A stretch of DNA of 64,000 nt, from assembly GCF_000336385.2 (NCBI RefSeq), contig NZ_HG424486.1:1-64000 (forward strand), in the 5' to 3' direction. The notes under the pieces are model-generated. The model was not told the DNA's origin. It searched no databases and saw only the letters and a list, made by a program, of their open reading frames with translations. This DNA comes from Lysobacter antibioticus HS124 (GTDB lineage: Bacteria > Pseudomonadota > Gammaproteobacteria > Xanthomonadales > Xanthomonadaceae). This document shows, piece by piece, positions 1-9,046 of the stretch. The first letter of the stretch is position 1; each line of letters opens with the position of its first letter. A program made the translations under genes and the position numbers.

Positions 1-337
1 TTGTCGTTGGTCACCGTCTTGACCAGGGTCAGCGTCGCCGCCTGGTCGTCGTTGTTGATGGTGCAGGTGGCGACGTCGCCGAAAGCCAGGGTGAGGGAAT
101 TGCTGGAAACCGGCGCGCCGCCGTTGACGACGCAGCTGTAAGTCCCGGCGGTATAGCCGCTGGGGCCGCCGGTTTCGGAAAGGGTGTAGGCGCCGGGTTG
201 CACCGGGGCGTTGGTGACGGCGGTGGCGCCGGTGGCGCCGGAAATATTGGTCGGTCCGGCCGCCTGCAGGGTCCAGGCGGTGGCCACGGCCGTGCCGCCG
301 TTGTCGTTGGTCACCGTCTTGACCAGGGTCAGCGTCG
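1..337 (-). repeat. 300-nt coding repeat (100-aa module) in the surface protein
   Basis: The 37 nt at 1-37 recur identically at 301-337 (both begin TTGTCGTTGGTCACCGTCTT). This sets an exact 300-nt period, in frame with the gene. Identity at the DNA level points to recent duplication or gene conversion between modules. Confidence 0.8.
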
Positions 338-554
338 GCAGGATCGAGTCGCTGTCGATCGCGCTGTTGCAAGGCGGATTAGCGACATTGCAGGTCGGGT
401 CGGTCACGCCGCTGGGCGGCTGGACGGTCGCGGTATTGGAAGCCGTTTGCGCAGCAACGGGTCCGGAAGAGAACAGCAACGTCGCAACGACCGCTGCCGG
501 CATGATCAGGCGACGGCTCACCGCAGTCGCGAGGGCTTGGAATTTGGCGATCAC
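1..554 (-). CDS. Secreted tandem-repeat surface protein, N-terminal part (cut by window edge)
   Basis: This is the first 184 residues of a larger exported protein that runs off the left edge. A GTG start at 554 is preceded by GGGAG with 8 nt spacing. The N-terminus has basic residues, a hydrophobic stretch (LIMPAAVVATLLFSSG) and an AQA-like cleavage site, so it is probably a Sec signal peptide. The mature part starts with a Thr/Pro/Cys-rich spacer and then a 100-residue module beginning TLTLVKTVTNDNGG. The next copy of the same module begins exactly 300 nt further on. Modules of this kind resemble the DUF11/prealbumin-like beta-sandwich repeats of cell-surface proteins. An adhesin or surface-layer role is inference. 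The total repeat number lies outside the window. Confidence 0.75.
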   Translation of the reverse strand, partial: MIAKFQALATAVSRRLIMPAAVVATLLFSSGPVAAQTASNTATVQPPSGVTDPTCNVANPPCNSAIDSDSILPTLTLVKTVTNDNGGTAVATAWTLQAAGPTNISGATGATAVTNAPVQPGAYTLSETGGPSGYTAGTYSCVVNGGAPVSSNSLTLAFGDVATCTINNDDQAATLTLVKTVTND

Positions 555-1442
555 GCTGTCTACTCCCGGGTTGTCGCCGGTTCCCCAACTCAAGGGACGG
601 GCGACGTGTCACTTCACAGATTCAGAAAACCGAAACCGCTTTCCTGCCCGGGACGACCGTCGCAGGCGGGATCCCGCTGCAACGCTCGACCCGATATCGC
701 GCCTCACCTGCCTGAACAGGCGAATTCGGCAAATCAGGAAAAAAGGCCGTGGCCACGCAGCCTGCCAACGCAAATTCCGTGCCATGCGTCTCAATTCGTA
801 AAACCGGTGATACCGATATCAACGCCGCTGACGACAACTGCCGCAAAGCGTCAGTTCCGTCACAGTTTTCGACAATTAGAGACTTGCGTCTCAAAATTAC
901 CCCTACCGAATCGCGGCCAGAAACGCGCGCACGCCGCCCCCTCGCGGGGACGGCAGCAGTCCGCGTGAACGAAGAAATCAGGAACGGGCACTCAGATTCG
1001 CCACGAGCCATACCCCTCCCCCCGGGACTCGTATCGCGTCTTTCCTTGATAAGCAGCGCGCTCCGCAGGGGGAGCGACCCCGGCTTTCCGAATCGAGCCC
1101 GATGTCGGATCGCACGGGACGGCTTGAGCGCCGAGGGCTCTAGGCCCAGAAATATGATTGGCCGCTCAATTTCCGTGCAACGATCCGCCTCTCTGAGGCC
1201 GATTGCTATTGCCGATGGCAACCAGCCTGCACGTAAATCTGTGCTAAATGGCGACCGTTCGTCACCTGAATGTCTACTGCGTCACTTAACTCAATGGCTG
1301 GGGAGACTCTCGGAAGAATCCATCATTCCACCCCCACCCGCCCTCGGGGCCGGCCGCTGCCCCGCCCCCATTGCGTTGCGTCCGCGGCGCCCCTGCCTGC
1401 CGCAGCCCCGTCCGGCCGCTCCGGACTGACCGTCCCCACAAC
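555..1442. other. Long intergenic region without a convincing gene
   Basis: This 888-nt stretch lies upstream of the minus-strand repeat protein and downstream of the EF-hand gene. Open frames exist on both strands, but their translations are Arg/Pro/Ser-rich with no recognisable domain, and none has a good ribosome binding site. It probably carries the promoter and 5' leader of the surface-protein gene. Confidence 0.5.
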
Positions 1443-1465
1443 AAAAAGGCGGCCCGAAGGCCGCC
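1443..1465 (-). terminator. Rho-independent terminator of the EF-hand gene
   Basis: Read on the minus strand, this is a perfect 7-bp GGCGGCC/GGCCGCC stem with a UUCG-type tetraloop followed by five T. It lies about 40 nt beyond the stop codon of the EF-hand protein. Confidence 0.85.
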
Positions 1466-1505
1466 CTCACACCACGCAGGAAAATCTGCCCCCAAGGCAG
1501 CGCGG

Positions 1506-1871
1506 TCAGCCGCCGCTCTTGCCGGGGCCGCCGCTGGATTGGACCTTGGCGACATAAGACTTGTATTCGTCCGGGGTCAGCGAGCCGTTGGCGTCGGCGT
1601 CGGCCTGATCGAAGACCTGGCCCAGGGCCGGCACGGCCGCGGCCTCGCTCTTGCTCAGGTTGCCGTCCTTGTCGCCGTCCACATCGGCCCAGCTCTTCTT
1701 CTGCGGCGCGGCGGCCGGCTGGCCGGCGGCGGGCGTCTCGCTTTGGGCGGCGGTCGCCGGGGACGCCGCATCGCTCGCGGTCGGCGCCGACTGGGCCAGC
1801 GCCAGCGGGGCGGAGAACGAAGCGACCACGGCCAGAGCAGCGAGCAGCGACTTGCGGGAATGAAGATTCAT
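1506..1871 (-). CDS. Secreted EF-hand calcium-binding protein
   Basis: This 121-residue protein has a signal peptide (basic MNLHSRK, hydrophobic core, ALA-Q cleavage near residue 27). An Ala/Pro/Thr-rich linker is followed by two canonical 12-residue EF-hand loops, DGDKDGNLSKSE (65-76) and DADANGSLTPDE (91-102). Both keep the Ca-ligating positions 1, 3, 5 and 12 and the Gly at 6. It therefore probably binds two calcium ions in the periplasm or outside the cell. The start is supported by AGGAGA 8 nt upstream, and a strong terminator follows. The partner or process is not evident from the neighbours. Confidence 0.85.
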   Translation of the reverse strand: MNLHSRKSLLAALAVVASFSAPLALAQSAPTASDAASPATAAQSETPAAGQPAAAPQKKSWADVDGDKDGNLSKSEAAAVPALGQVFDQADADANGSLTPDEYKSYVAKVQSSGGPGKSGG

Positions 1872-2133
1872 CGGAGTCTCCTGATGCTTATTAAGAGGAT
1901 GCGGATCGCGCGGCCCTCGGCCGGTGGCGTGGTGTCCGCCGTGGGCGCCTGCCGCACGAGACCCACCTTGCCGCCGCGGTTCTGAACCGATCGGGCGCCG
2001 TAACCGTTAAAGCTACGTTGGCTTAACCACAGCCCAGGCGAATGGCGTTAGGTCGCCCCGCCCGCGAGTCCCCCGCGGACGCTAAAACGTGACCCGAGCG
2101 GAGCTTTGCGGCGCTAGCCGCGGCGCCTGGCGC

Positions 2134-2159
2134 CTGAACACAACACAACCTTTACGAAC
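2134..2159. repeat. 26-nt intergenic motif, copy 1
   Basis: This motif (core AACACAAC-n-TTTACGAAC) recurs at 7263-7288 with 24 of 26 positions identical. It lies just beyond the stop codon of the winged-helix gene. Its function is unknown. Confidence 0.5.
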
Positions 2160-2168
2160 GCTGGGCGC

Positions 2169-3416
2169 TCACGGGTCGGCGGCGACGAAGCGCACCTCGT
2201 GCCGGGCGCATTCGCCGGCGACCACCGTCATGCAATCCAGCGCCTCGCGTTCCAAGGCCTCGCGCACCGCCGCCGGCAGGCGCGGCTTGAACGGGGCGAT
2301 CGACAGCGTCGCCGACGCCGCGCTGCGTTGCAGCTTCCAGGTGCCGGCGACGAAGCCGTCGACCAGAAAGGTCGCCGCAACCAGGCCGTTGCGGGTGAAG
2401 ATCGCGCTACGCCGTTCCGGGTCGAAGATCCGCGACCGTTCGGCATGGGCAAGCAGAACGTTGTCGAACTCCGGCAGCAACCGCGGCGGCGCCGGCAGGG
2501 CCGGATCCGGACGCGGCGCCCCGGGCAGGTCGAACAGTTCGGTACCGGTGTCGTCGCAGCCGCTCCACAGGCGTGGACGCAAGCGCTGCAGGCGCTCGCC
2601 GGTGGCCGTCAGGCCAGACCATACCGCGGCATCGCGGGCGCTGGCCGGGCCGAAGGCGGCCAGGTAGCGCAGCAGCAGCGCATCGACCGCCTCGTCGCCG
2701 CCGTCTTCGCCGATGTCCACGCCGAGCCAGTCCGAGGCCAGGGCGAAACGCGCCGGCGCATGCTCGTCCCACAACCCCGCCGGCGGCACATGCACCACCG
2801 GCTCGGCGCCGCGCACCAGCAGCGCGAGCTCGCCGGTGTCGTGCCCGGGCCAGCGCGCACGCAAGGCTTCGCCGAGCGCTTTCGCGCTCAGCGCGGTACC
2901 GCGCAGGACGGCGCGGCCGGCTTCGCGCACGTCCGCCAGATCGAGCCCGTCCAGTGCCCGCGCATGCCCACTGCGCAACGACAGGCGTTGCAACGTGGGT
3001 TGCAGCGCCGGCCGCAATGCTCGGTAGTCGGCGGCGCTGACCAGGTGCAGGGTGCCGCGCATCATCGTCGCGCGCACCACCTGGCGCGCCCGCATGGCTT
3101 GGCTCAACTGCTCCATGCGAAACCCGCACAGCCGCGTCCACAAGCCCAGATACGGCGGATTCGGCGCCTGCGCCTGCAATCCCACCAGGCGCTCGATCAT
3201 CGTCAGCGGCGATTCGTCGCTGCGTTCGAGCAGGCTTTGCCGCGCCAGCAGCGCGCGATTGAGCGCTCGCCTATCCAGCCCCCCGGCAGCGCCGCCGGTT
3301 GCGGCGGCACGACTGCGACGCGCGTTCGGGCTCATCGGCTCCGGCGTCCGCACGACCCGAACGGCAGACGGTTCGCGCAGCGCTGGAGCGACGCGGTCAT
3401 GCTTCGTCCTCGGCAT
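2169..3416 (-). CDS. Winged-helix DNA-binding domain protein (HTH_42/YcaQ-like family)
   Basis: The 415-residue translation carries the hallmarks of the HTH_42 (DUF1006) family: LVGLQAQAPNPPYLGLWTR near residue 80, MRGTLHLVSAADY near 118, and a C-terminal FLVDGFVAGTWKL segment. Relatives include the E. coli YcaQ/AlkX DNA glycosylase group, so a DNA-repair or DNA-binding role is likely, but the exact substrate cannot be read here. The start is uncertain. The first ATG (3416) overlaps the upstream CPXCG gene by 20 nt without a clear Shine-Dalgarno, whereas the ATG at 3335 (residue 28) has GGAG close by and would drop a poorly conserved leader. Confidence 0.75.
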   Translation of the reverse strand: MPRTKHDRVAPALREPSAVRVVRTPEPMSPNARRSRAAATGGAAGGLDRRALNRALLARQSLLERSDESPLTMIERLVGLQAQAPNPPYLGLWTRLCGFRMEQLSQAMRARQVVRATMMRGTLHLVSAADYRALRPALQPTLQRLSLRSGHARALDGLDLADVREAGRAVLRGTALSAKALGEALRARWPGHDTGELALLVRGAEPVVHVPPAGLWDEHAPARFALASDWLGVDIGEDGGDEAVDALLLRYLAAFGPASARDAAVWSGLTATGERLQRLRPRLWSGCDDTGTELFDLPGAPRPDPALPAPPRLLPEFDNVLLAHAERSRIFDPERRSAIFTRNGLVAATFLVDGFVAGTWKLQRSAASATLSIAPFKPRLPAAVREALEREALDCMTVVAGECARHEVRFVAADP

Positions 3417-3585
3417 GGACCGTCACGTCCGGTACGCCATCCTCGTCCAGCTGCACATCGACCACGATCGGCCGGCAGCAGACCTGGCAGTCCTCGATAT
3501 AGCGTTGATCGCCGGCGGAGTCGTCGATCAGCAGCACGATCGCTTCGCCGCAGTACGGGCATTGGACTTCGACGCCGGGCAACAT
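3397..3585 (-). CDS. CPXCG motif-containing cysteine-rich small protein
   Basis: This 62-residue protein has two cysteine pairs, CPYCGE near the N-terminus and CQVCCRP about 27 residues later, typical of the CPXCG zinc-ribbon-like family. It is acidic at the C-terminus (VHAEDEA). The ATG at 3585 is preferred over the one at 3630 because AGGAG lies 6 nt before it and family members begin M-L-P-x-V-E-V-Q-C-P-Y-C. It probably binds a metal; its cellular role is unknown. Its end overlaps the start region of the winged-helix gene, suggesting one transcript. Confidence 0.8.
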   Translation of the reverse strand: MLPGVEVQCPYCGEAIVLLIDDSAGDQRYIEDCQVCCRPIVVDVQLDEDGVPDVTVHAEDEA

Positions 3586-3848
3586 CCTGATCTCCTGCGG
3601 ACGGATCTCGACGGAACGCGGCGGCAGCATGCGACGGCCGCCGCGCAGCGTCCAGTGACGGCCCTCATCCCAGCGGCGTCCCGGCGCCGTCCGTCGCCTG
3701 CCGCGCCCCGCTCACCCCGCGCTAACCCGAAGCGGCGGATGCTCGTAGCAGTACGGCCCGGACCGGCATCGGCCGTCGTGCCGGTTCAGGCGAACCGCGT
3801 CCGCCGCGACGCGACGACGGCGCAGCGACTCGTGTCCGGAGACCCGAC

Positions 3849-4352
3849 ATGAAGACCCGCCACGTATTCAGCACGCCCGACCTGGCCACCGCGCAGGCCA
3901 CCATGGACGCCGCCCGCGACGCTGGCGTGAACGACGCGGATATCCTGCTGATCGCCCGCTCCGACATCGAGCTGGAATCGATACCGAACGAACGCAAGGA
4001 GGCCGACACCGACCTGATGCCGGCCGCGCTGCGCGGCGCCGGTTACGGCGGAGCGGCCGGGCTGCTCGCGGGCCTGGTCGCCGTGGTGGTGACGCCGATC
4101 GGCCTGACCATCGCCGGTGCGGCGGCGGCCGCGGCCGCCGGTGCGATGGTCGGTTGCTGGGCCTCGGCGCTGATGGGATCGGCGTTGCCCGATCCGATTC
4201 GACGCAAGTTCGACGATCAGATCCGCCAGGGCCGAATCCTGGTGGTGATCGACGGCGACCGCGACCTGTTGACCCAGGCCGAAGCCAGCGTGCTCGCGCG
4301 CACCGCGGGCGCCGTGTTGCTGCCGTTCGACGCCCCCAAAGCGCTGGCCTGA
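3849..4352 (+). CDS. Uncharacterised protein with central glycine/alanine membrane segment
   Basis: The 167-residue product has a soluble N-terminal part (1-60), a Gly/Ala-rich hydrophobic stretch (about 61-110: GAGYGGAAGLLAG, then VTPIGLTIAG and an Ala run) and a soluble C-terminus with ILVVIDGDRDLLTQAE. The layout resembles DUF1269-like or glycine-zipper stress proteins that place a hairpin in the membrane. No catalytic motif is visible. It sits alone between a divergent CPXCG gene and the sugar dehydrogenase. Confidence 0.6.
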   Translation: MKTRHVFSTPDLATAQATMDAARDAGVNDADILLIARSDIELESIPNERKEADTDLMPAALRGAGYGGAAGLLAGLVAVVVTPIGLTIAGAAAAAAAGAMVGCWASALMGSALPDPIRRKFDDQIRQGRILVVIDGDRDLLTQAEASVLARTAGAVLLPFDAPKALA

Positions 4353-4592
4353 GCCCGTCGGCCGGCGTCCGGTCGGACCGCTTTCTTGCCGCACCGCCTC
4401 CCGCGGCGCGCACCGTCCTCACATCTGCGTAGCGCGGTGTCCGCACTGCGCGCGTGATCGCGTTTGCGGTTCGTCGCGGCGCCTGCGCCTGCGCCGCGAA
4501 CTGCCGAACCGGTCGCAAGACCGGGTCGGGTTCGATGTCAATCTCGGCCGGCTTTCCCACCCCGACCTGGCCATCGAACACGGAGATCCGCA

Positions 4593-5741
4593 ATGAAACG
4601 CTCGATGCTCTCCACCGTCTGCTTCGCCGCGCTCTTCGGCGCCACCGCCGTGGCGGCGGTCCATTCGGCCAACGCCTCCGCGCAGGACGCAGGCGCCGAA
4701 ACCGCCAAAGCGCCGCCGTTCACCGCGACCGAAGTCGCGCGTTTCAACGAACCGTGGGCGATGACCTTCCTGCCCGACGGCCGCCTGCTGGTCACCGAGA
4801 AGCGCGGCGTGCTCAAACTGCAGACCCTCGGCGGCAGCGCGATCACCGTCAGCGGAACGCCGGCGGTGGCCTACGGCGGCCAGGGTGGGCTCGGCGACGT
4901 GATCCTGCATCCTCAATACGCCACCAACAAGCTGATCTACATCAGCTACGCCGAGCGCGGCAGCACCAGCGGTACCGCCGGCGCGACGGTGATGCGGGCC
5001 AAGCTCGGCTATGGCGCTACCGGCGCATGGCTGACCGAGAAGACGATCATCTGGCGTCAGCCCAAGGTCAGCGGCAGCAACCACTACGGGCACCGCCTCG
5101 CGTTCGGCCCCGACCGCAAGCTGTGGATCACCTCCAGCGAGCGGCAGAAGTTCGACCCGGCGCAGGATCTCAACTCTCCGCTCGGCAAGGTCATCCGCCT
5201 CAACGACGACGGCAGCGTGCCCACCGACAACCCCTTCTACAGCCGCGGCGGCGTCGCGGCGACGGTGTGGTCCTACGGCCATCGCAATTTGCTCGGCATC
5301 GCCTTCGACTCGCAGAACCGCTTGTGGACCCATGAGATGGGGCCCAAGGGCGGCGACGAGCTGAACCTGATCGAGCGCGGCAGCAACTACGGCTGGCCGC
5401 TGGTCTCGCAGGGCGATCATTACGACGGCACGCCGATTCCGCGCCACAGCACCCGCCCCGACCTCAACGCACCGGAGAAGTGGTGGACACCGGTGATCGC
5501 GCCGGCCGGCTTCGTGATCTACTCCGGTACCCGCTTTCCGGCCTGGAACGGCAGCGGCCTGATCGGCGGCCTGGCCTCGCAAGCGCTGATCCGGGTGACC
5601 TTCAGCGGCAGCGGCGCCGCCGAGGCCGAACGCTTCCCGATGGGCAAGCGCATCCGCGAAGTCGAGCAAGGCCCGAACGGCGATGTCTGGTTGCTGGAAG
5701 ATGGCAGCAATGCGCGACTGCTGCGGCTCACGCCGCTGTAA
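4593..5741 (+). CDS. PQQ-dependent aldose sugar dehydrogenase (YliI/Asd family), periplasmic
   Basis: The 382-residue protein starts with a signal peptide ([22 protein letters not shown], cleavage near ASA-Q) and then the family-typical [22 protein letters not shown]. Other family blocks are [58 protein letters not shown] and NYGWPLVS. These form the six-bladed propeller of soluble quinoprotein glucose/sorbosone dehydrogenases, including the His that acts as general base. It oxidises aldoses or related sugars in the periplasm using PQQ and calcium. Start: ATG 4593 with GGAG 7 nt upstream; the frame is open further upstream but lacks a signal peptide there. Confidence 0.88.
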   Translation: MKRSMLSTVCFAALFGATAVAAVHSANASAQDAGAETAKAPPFTATEVARFNEPWAMTFLPDGRLLVTEKRGVLKLQTLGGSAITVSGTPAVAYGGQGGLGDVILHPQYATNKLIYISYAERGSTSGTAGATVMRAKLGYGATGAWLTEKTIIWRQPKVSGSNHYGHRLAFGPDRKLWITSSERQKFDPAQDLNSPLGKVIRLNDDGSVPTDNPFYSRGGVAATVWSYGHRNLLGIAFDSQNRLWTHEMGPKGGDELNLIERGSNYGWPLVSQGDHYDGTPIPRHSTRPDLNAPEKWWTPVIAPAGFVIYSGTRFPAWNGSGLIGGLASQALIRVTFSGSGAAEAERFPMGKRIREVEQGPNGDVWLLEDGSNARLLRLTPL

Positions 5742-5757
5742 GCACGGGTGTGCAAGA

Positions 5758-5799
5758 GCAGCGAGAAGCGAGCGGCAGGACGCGCTCGCTTCTCGCTGC
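5758..5799. terminator. 17-bp perfect hairpin between convergent genes
   Basis: Arms 5758-5774 and 5783-5799 are perfect reverse complements with an 8-nt loop. The hairpin lies just after the sugar dehydrogenase stop and before the end of the convergent transglycosylase. There is no T-tract, so it may act as a bidirectional terminator or mRNA-stabilising stem. Confidence 0.6.
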
Positions 5800-5872
5800 G
5801 ACGCCCCGAAACCGACGAGAGCGCAGAAGAGCGGCGGCTTTCGCTCCGTCCTCGCTGCCCTGCGCTTGGCTC

Positions 5873-6676
5873 TCACTGCGCCGCGCGCAAGGCCGGCGTG
5901 CCGGTGCCCAGGGCCAAGCGGTACAACTGATGCAGCGCCTGCACCTTGGCGATGTAGTCCTGGGTTTCGCGGTAGGGCGGCACGCCGCCGTAGCGGGTCA
6001 CGGTGCCGATGCCGGCGTTGTAGGCCGCCGCGGCCAGCACCAGGTCGCCCTTGTAGCGGCGCATCAGGCTCTTGAGATGACGCGCGCCGGCGGCGATCGA
6101 CTCGGCCGAGGAGAACGGATCGACCACGCCGTATTCCTTGGCCGTTTCCGGCATCAGCTGCATCACGCCCTGCGCGCCCTTGCTCGACACCGCCTTGGCG
6201 TCGAAGCCGCTTTCGGCGTGGGCGATGGCGCGCAGCCAGGCGTCGTCGAGACCGTTGGCCTTGGCCGCGGCGCGGAACTGGCCGGTGAACTTGTCGGTCT
6301 GCGGCTTGCCGACCTTGCCCAGGCCGGTGTGGGCCGGTTCGCCCGGCGGGGTTTCCACGGTGAAGCCCATCACCCGTACCGAGCCGGGCAACTTGCGCGT
6401 GCTGTAGACGGTCTTGCCGTCCTGTTGCCGCTCGTACAGCGAGCCGTTGATGACGCCCATCTCGCCCCACAGGTTGGGCAGCTTGACCGCGTCGTCGGCG
6501 ATCTCGCGCGGCTCGCAGCGCGAACCGGGCTCCGGCGCCGTGGCCAGGCTGACGGTGCCGTCGCGCACGCAGCGGTAGACGGTGCGCGCCTGCGCCGCGC
6601 CCGGCAGCGCCCATACCGCGACCGCCAGCACGGCGGCCAGGGCGATGGGGACGACACGGGCGGAACCGGCGCTCAT
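5873..6676 (-). CDS. Lytic transglycosylase with SLT domain
   Basis: The 267-residue protein has a signal peptide (cleavage near AQA-RT at 30) and a DUF4124-like segment (VYRCVRDGTVSLATAPEPGSRCEPRE) with two Cys. The Slt70-type family 1 catalytic domain follows from about residue 130. The catalytic glutamate is E155 in AHAESGF, followed by KGAQGVMQLMP, AAAYNAG and the late YRETQDYI. It cleaves the MurNAc-GlcNAc bond of peptidoglycan to 1,6-anhydromuropeptides in the periplasm. No Shine-Dalgarno is obvious upstream of 6676. The anhydromuramyl products would suit the AmpD-like amidase encoded at 9740-10519. Confidence 0.9.
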   Translation of the reverse strand: MSAGSARVVPIALAAVLAVAVWALPGAAQARTVYRCVRDGTVSLATAPEPGSRCEPREIADDAVKLPNLWGEMGVINGSLYERQQDGKTVYSTRKLPGSVRVMGFTVETPPGEPAHTGLGKVGKPQTDKFTGQFRAAAKANGLDDAWLRAIAHAESGFDAKAVSSKGAQGVMQLMPETAKEYGVVDPFSSAESIAAGARHLKSLMRRYKGDLVLAAAAYNAGIGTVTRYGGVPPYRETQDYIAKVQALHQLYRLALGTGTPALRAAQ

Positions 6677-6843
6677 GGGGCGCGATTCTAGGCCGCCACC
6701 GCCGTCGCGCCAGCGCCGGTGGTCATGCCCGGCGACGGACGTTCATGATCGCGAAGACCGGTTCAGCCTGCTGACTCGCACGCCCCGGCGCCGAACCGGC
6801 AACCGCACGCGACGGGACGGCGCACCGCCCCGTCGCCTCGCAC

Positions 6844-7035
6844 TCAGGTGCCGGAACCGTCGCCGCTGGCCGGCGGCGGGGTCGTGGTCGCATCGGCCGG
6901 TGCGGCCTCGGCGGCCGGCGGCGTGCTCGATGCGGCCGGCGCGTCGGTGGTCTCGCCCTTGCTCGCGCAGGCGGTGAGGCCGAGCAGGCCGAACACGGCC
7001 AAGGCGTACAGCGGGGTGCGGGTATCGATCTTCAT
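6844..7035 (-). CDS. Small putative lipoprotein
   Basis: This 63-residue product has a type II signal peptide with lipobox LTAC (Cys23). The short Ala/Pro/Thr/Ser tail is low-complexity and has no recognisable domain. A GAGGT ribosome binding site precedes the ATG. Such small lipoproteins are common in Xanthomonadaceae; the function is unknown. Confidence 0.65.
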   Translation of the reverse strand: MKIDTRTPLYALAVFGLLGLTACASKGETTDAPAASSTPPAAEAAPADATTTPPPASGDGSGT

Positions 7036-7443
7036 GGTGCGGTCTACCTCCGTTCGAAATCCTGGCTACGGCGCGAAGCGCCGTTCGGTGCGCGCCGTTG
7101 CGGTGCGCGTCTCGACACTGCCGTCGCCTGGATGAACCGCGCCGCCGCCGCGAATCGGATCGCGACGATTCCTTAACCCCCTGCGCGGCGATCCGCGCTA
7201 GCGCCCGCGTCCGAACCGTGACCGCTTGCGCGTTCGACGCCGCCGCCGGGCGCGCGGGCGCGCTGAACCCAACACAACGTTTACGAACCGGCCCCGGTGC
7301 GGCTTATGCCCCGTCGTTGGCCGCAGATGCCGCAGTGCGGATTGAAAGCCGCCGCCCCCAGGCTCTAAGGTGGCGTGGAACCGGCACGCCTGCGTTCCTC
7401 CGCAGCCTCGGCCGCATCCGCCACGAGCGAGGGGAACCATCGT
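7036..7443. other. Intergenic region between small lipoprotein and permease
   Basis: About 400 nt separate the divergent lipoprotein and permease genes. The region contains the second copy of the 26-nt motif (7263-7288) and two possible permease starts at its right end. No further gene is seen. Confidence 0.5.
7263..7288. repeat. 26-nt intergenic motif, copy 2
   Basis: It matches 24 of 26 positions of the sequence at 2134-2159, with the same orientation on the + strand. Here it lies upstream of the permease gene rather than downstream of a gene, which argues against a terminator role. Confidence 0.5.
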
Positions 7444-8790
7444 TTGAGCCAGCCGACGCCGCACGCGCCCGATTCGTCCCTGCCTGCCGCCGACGCGGCC
7501 CCGATCTCGGACGACGGCCGCACCGGCACCGTCCGCGCGGTCAGCCGCTGGCAGATCGTCGGTCTGTCGATCAACGACGTGATCGGCAGCGGCATCTATC
7601 TGTTGCCGGCCACCGCCGCCGCCCTGCTCGGCCCGGCCAGCTTGTGGGCGGTGCTGCTGGCCGGTTTCGCCGTGGCCCTGCTGGTGCTGTGCTACGCCCA
7701 GGCGGCGAGCTATTTCGACCAGCCCGGCGGCGGCTATCTGTATGCCCGCGAGGCCTTCGGTCCCTTTGCCGGCTTCGAGGTGGGCTGGATGCTGCTGGTC
7801 ACCCGCATCTCCACCGCGGCCTCGCTCAGCAACGGCCTGGCCGAAGCGGTGGGGCTGTTCTGGCCGGCGGCGCGCGAGGGCGCGGCGCGGGTGTTCGTGG
7901 TCGCCGGCTCGCTCGGCCTGCTGGTGCTGATCAACGTGCTCGGCGTACGCACCGCGGCCCGCGCCGGCGTCGCCCTGGCGATCGGCAAGCTGCTGCCCTT
8001 GCTGCTGTTCGTGGTGCTGGGCGCGTTCTACGTCGACCCCAGCCTGCTGCACAGCGACGCGCCGATGCCGGTCGACCACCTCGGCGAAGCCGCCCTGTTG
8101 CTGTTGTTCGCCTATGCCGGCTTCGAAAACCTGCCGGCCGCGGCGGGCGAGTACCGCAACCCGCGCCGCGACGTGCCGTTCGCGCTGCTGACCATGATCG
8201 TCCTGGTCACCATCATTTATTTCAGCGTGCAATTGGTCGCGCTGGGCACTCTGCCGGGGATCGCCCAGTCCACCAGTCCGCTGGCCGAAGCCTCGGCGCA
8301 GTTCGGCGGCACCGCGCTGGCGCTGATCCTGACCGTCGGCGCGGCGATCTCCATCCTCGGCACCAACAGCAATACGGTGATGATGGGGCCGCGCTATCTG
8401 CTGGCCCTGTCCCAGGACGGCTACGGGCCGCGTGCGCTGTCGGCGATCCATCCGCGCTTCCGCACGCCGGCGCGGGCGGTGCTGCTGCTCGGCGCGATCG
8501 CCCTGGTACTGGCCCTGACCGGCTCGTTCAAGCAACTGGCGCTGCTGTCGGTGGTGGCGCGCCTGTGCACCTACATCGGCACCGCGGTATCGGTGCTGGT
8601 GCTGCAAAAGCGCCATCGCGGCCGCGAAGGCGCGCTGCACCTGCCGGGCGGCCCGCTGATCCCGTTGGCCGCGATCGCGCTGTCGCTGGGCTTGCTGGCC
8701 AGCGCCAGCGCGCAGAACCTGATCGCCGCGGCGATCGCGCTGGCGATCGGCGCGGTGATCTACAAGTTCCGCCGCGCGCCGGGCGCCTGA
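7444..8790 (+). CDS. APC-superfamily amino acid permease
   Basis: The protein has about 12 hydrophobic segments and the APC signature near the N-terminus (SINDVIGSGIYLLPATAA), matching the GxGI(F/Y) substrate-binding loop of amino acid/polyamine transporters. Later blocks such as YAGFENLPAAAGEYRNPRRDVP are also typical. It moves amino acids or related amines across the inner membrane; the substrate cannot be assigned. The chosen TTG start at 7444 has a GAGGGG motif about 8 nt upstream. A GTG at 7375 would add 23 Ala/Ser-rich residues and has a weaker AAGG signal. Confidence 0.85.
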   Translation: MSQPTPHAPDSSLPAADAAPISDDGRTGTVRAVSRWQIVGLSINDVIGSGIYLLPATAAALLGPASLWAVLLAGFAVALLVLCYAQAASYFDQPGGGYLYAREAFGPFAGFEVGWMLLVTRISTAASLSNGLAEAVGLFWPAAREGAARVFVVAGSLGLLVLINVLGVRTAARAGVALAIGKLLPLLLFVVLGAFYVDPSLLHSDAPMPVDHLGEAALLLLFAYAGFENLPAAAGEYRNPRRDVPFALLTMIVLVTIIYFSVQLVALGTLPGIAQSTSPLAEASAQFGGTALALILTVGAAISILGTNSNTVMMGPRYLLALSQDGYGPRALSAIHPRFRTPARAVLLLGAIALVLALTGSFKQLALLSVVARLCTYIGTAVSVLVLQKRHRGREGALHLPGGPLIPLAAIALSLGLLASASAQNLIAAAIALAIGAVIYKFRRAPGA

Positions 8791-9046
8791 GTTCCGCCGC
8801 CCGTTCGTCCATGGGTTTCCGCATCGCTGCGCGGCGATGCGCAGACCGTCTAGGCGCGACCGCCCCGGCCGATGCGGCCGCAGCGGCGCGGCCCCGGGAC
8901 GACGATGACGGCCGGCTCAGCGTCTGCGCGGACCGCCCGCCTTACCCTCGCGCGCCGGCGCTCGCGGACACGACCGCGACAGCGCGCGAGCCCCCGCCGC
9001 GGACGCCGCTTGACCTCAACCAAAGCTGAGGTCCTAGCCTGCGGTC

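Noticed and set aside
749-1429. Possible gene of 226 residues in the first intergenic region
   Set aside because: Low-complexity Arg/Pro/Ser translation, no ribosome binding site, and an equally long frame exists on the other strand.
4419-6614. Long minus-strand open frame over the sugar dehydrogenase
   Set aside because: Antisense to a recognised gene and in another frame of the transglycosylase; no motif or start signal.
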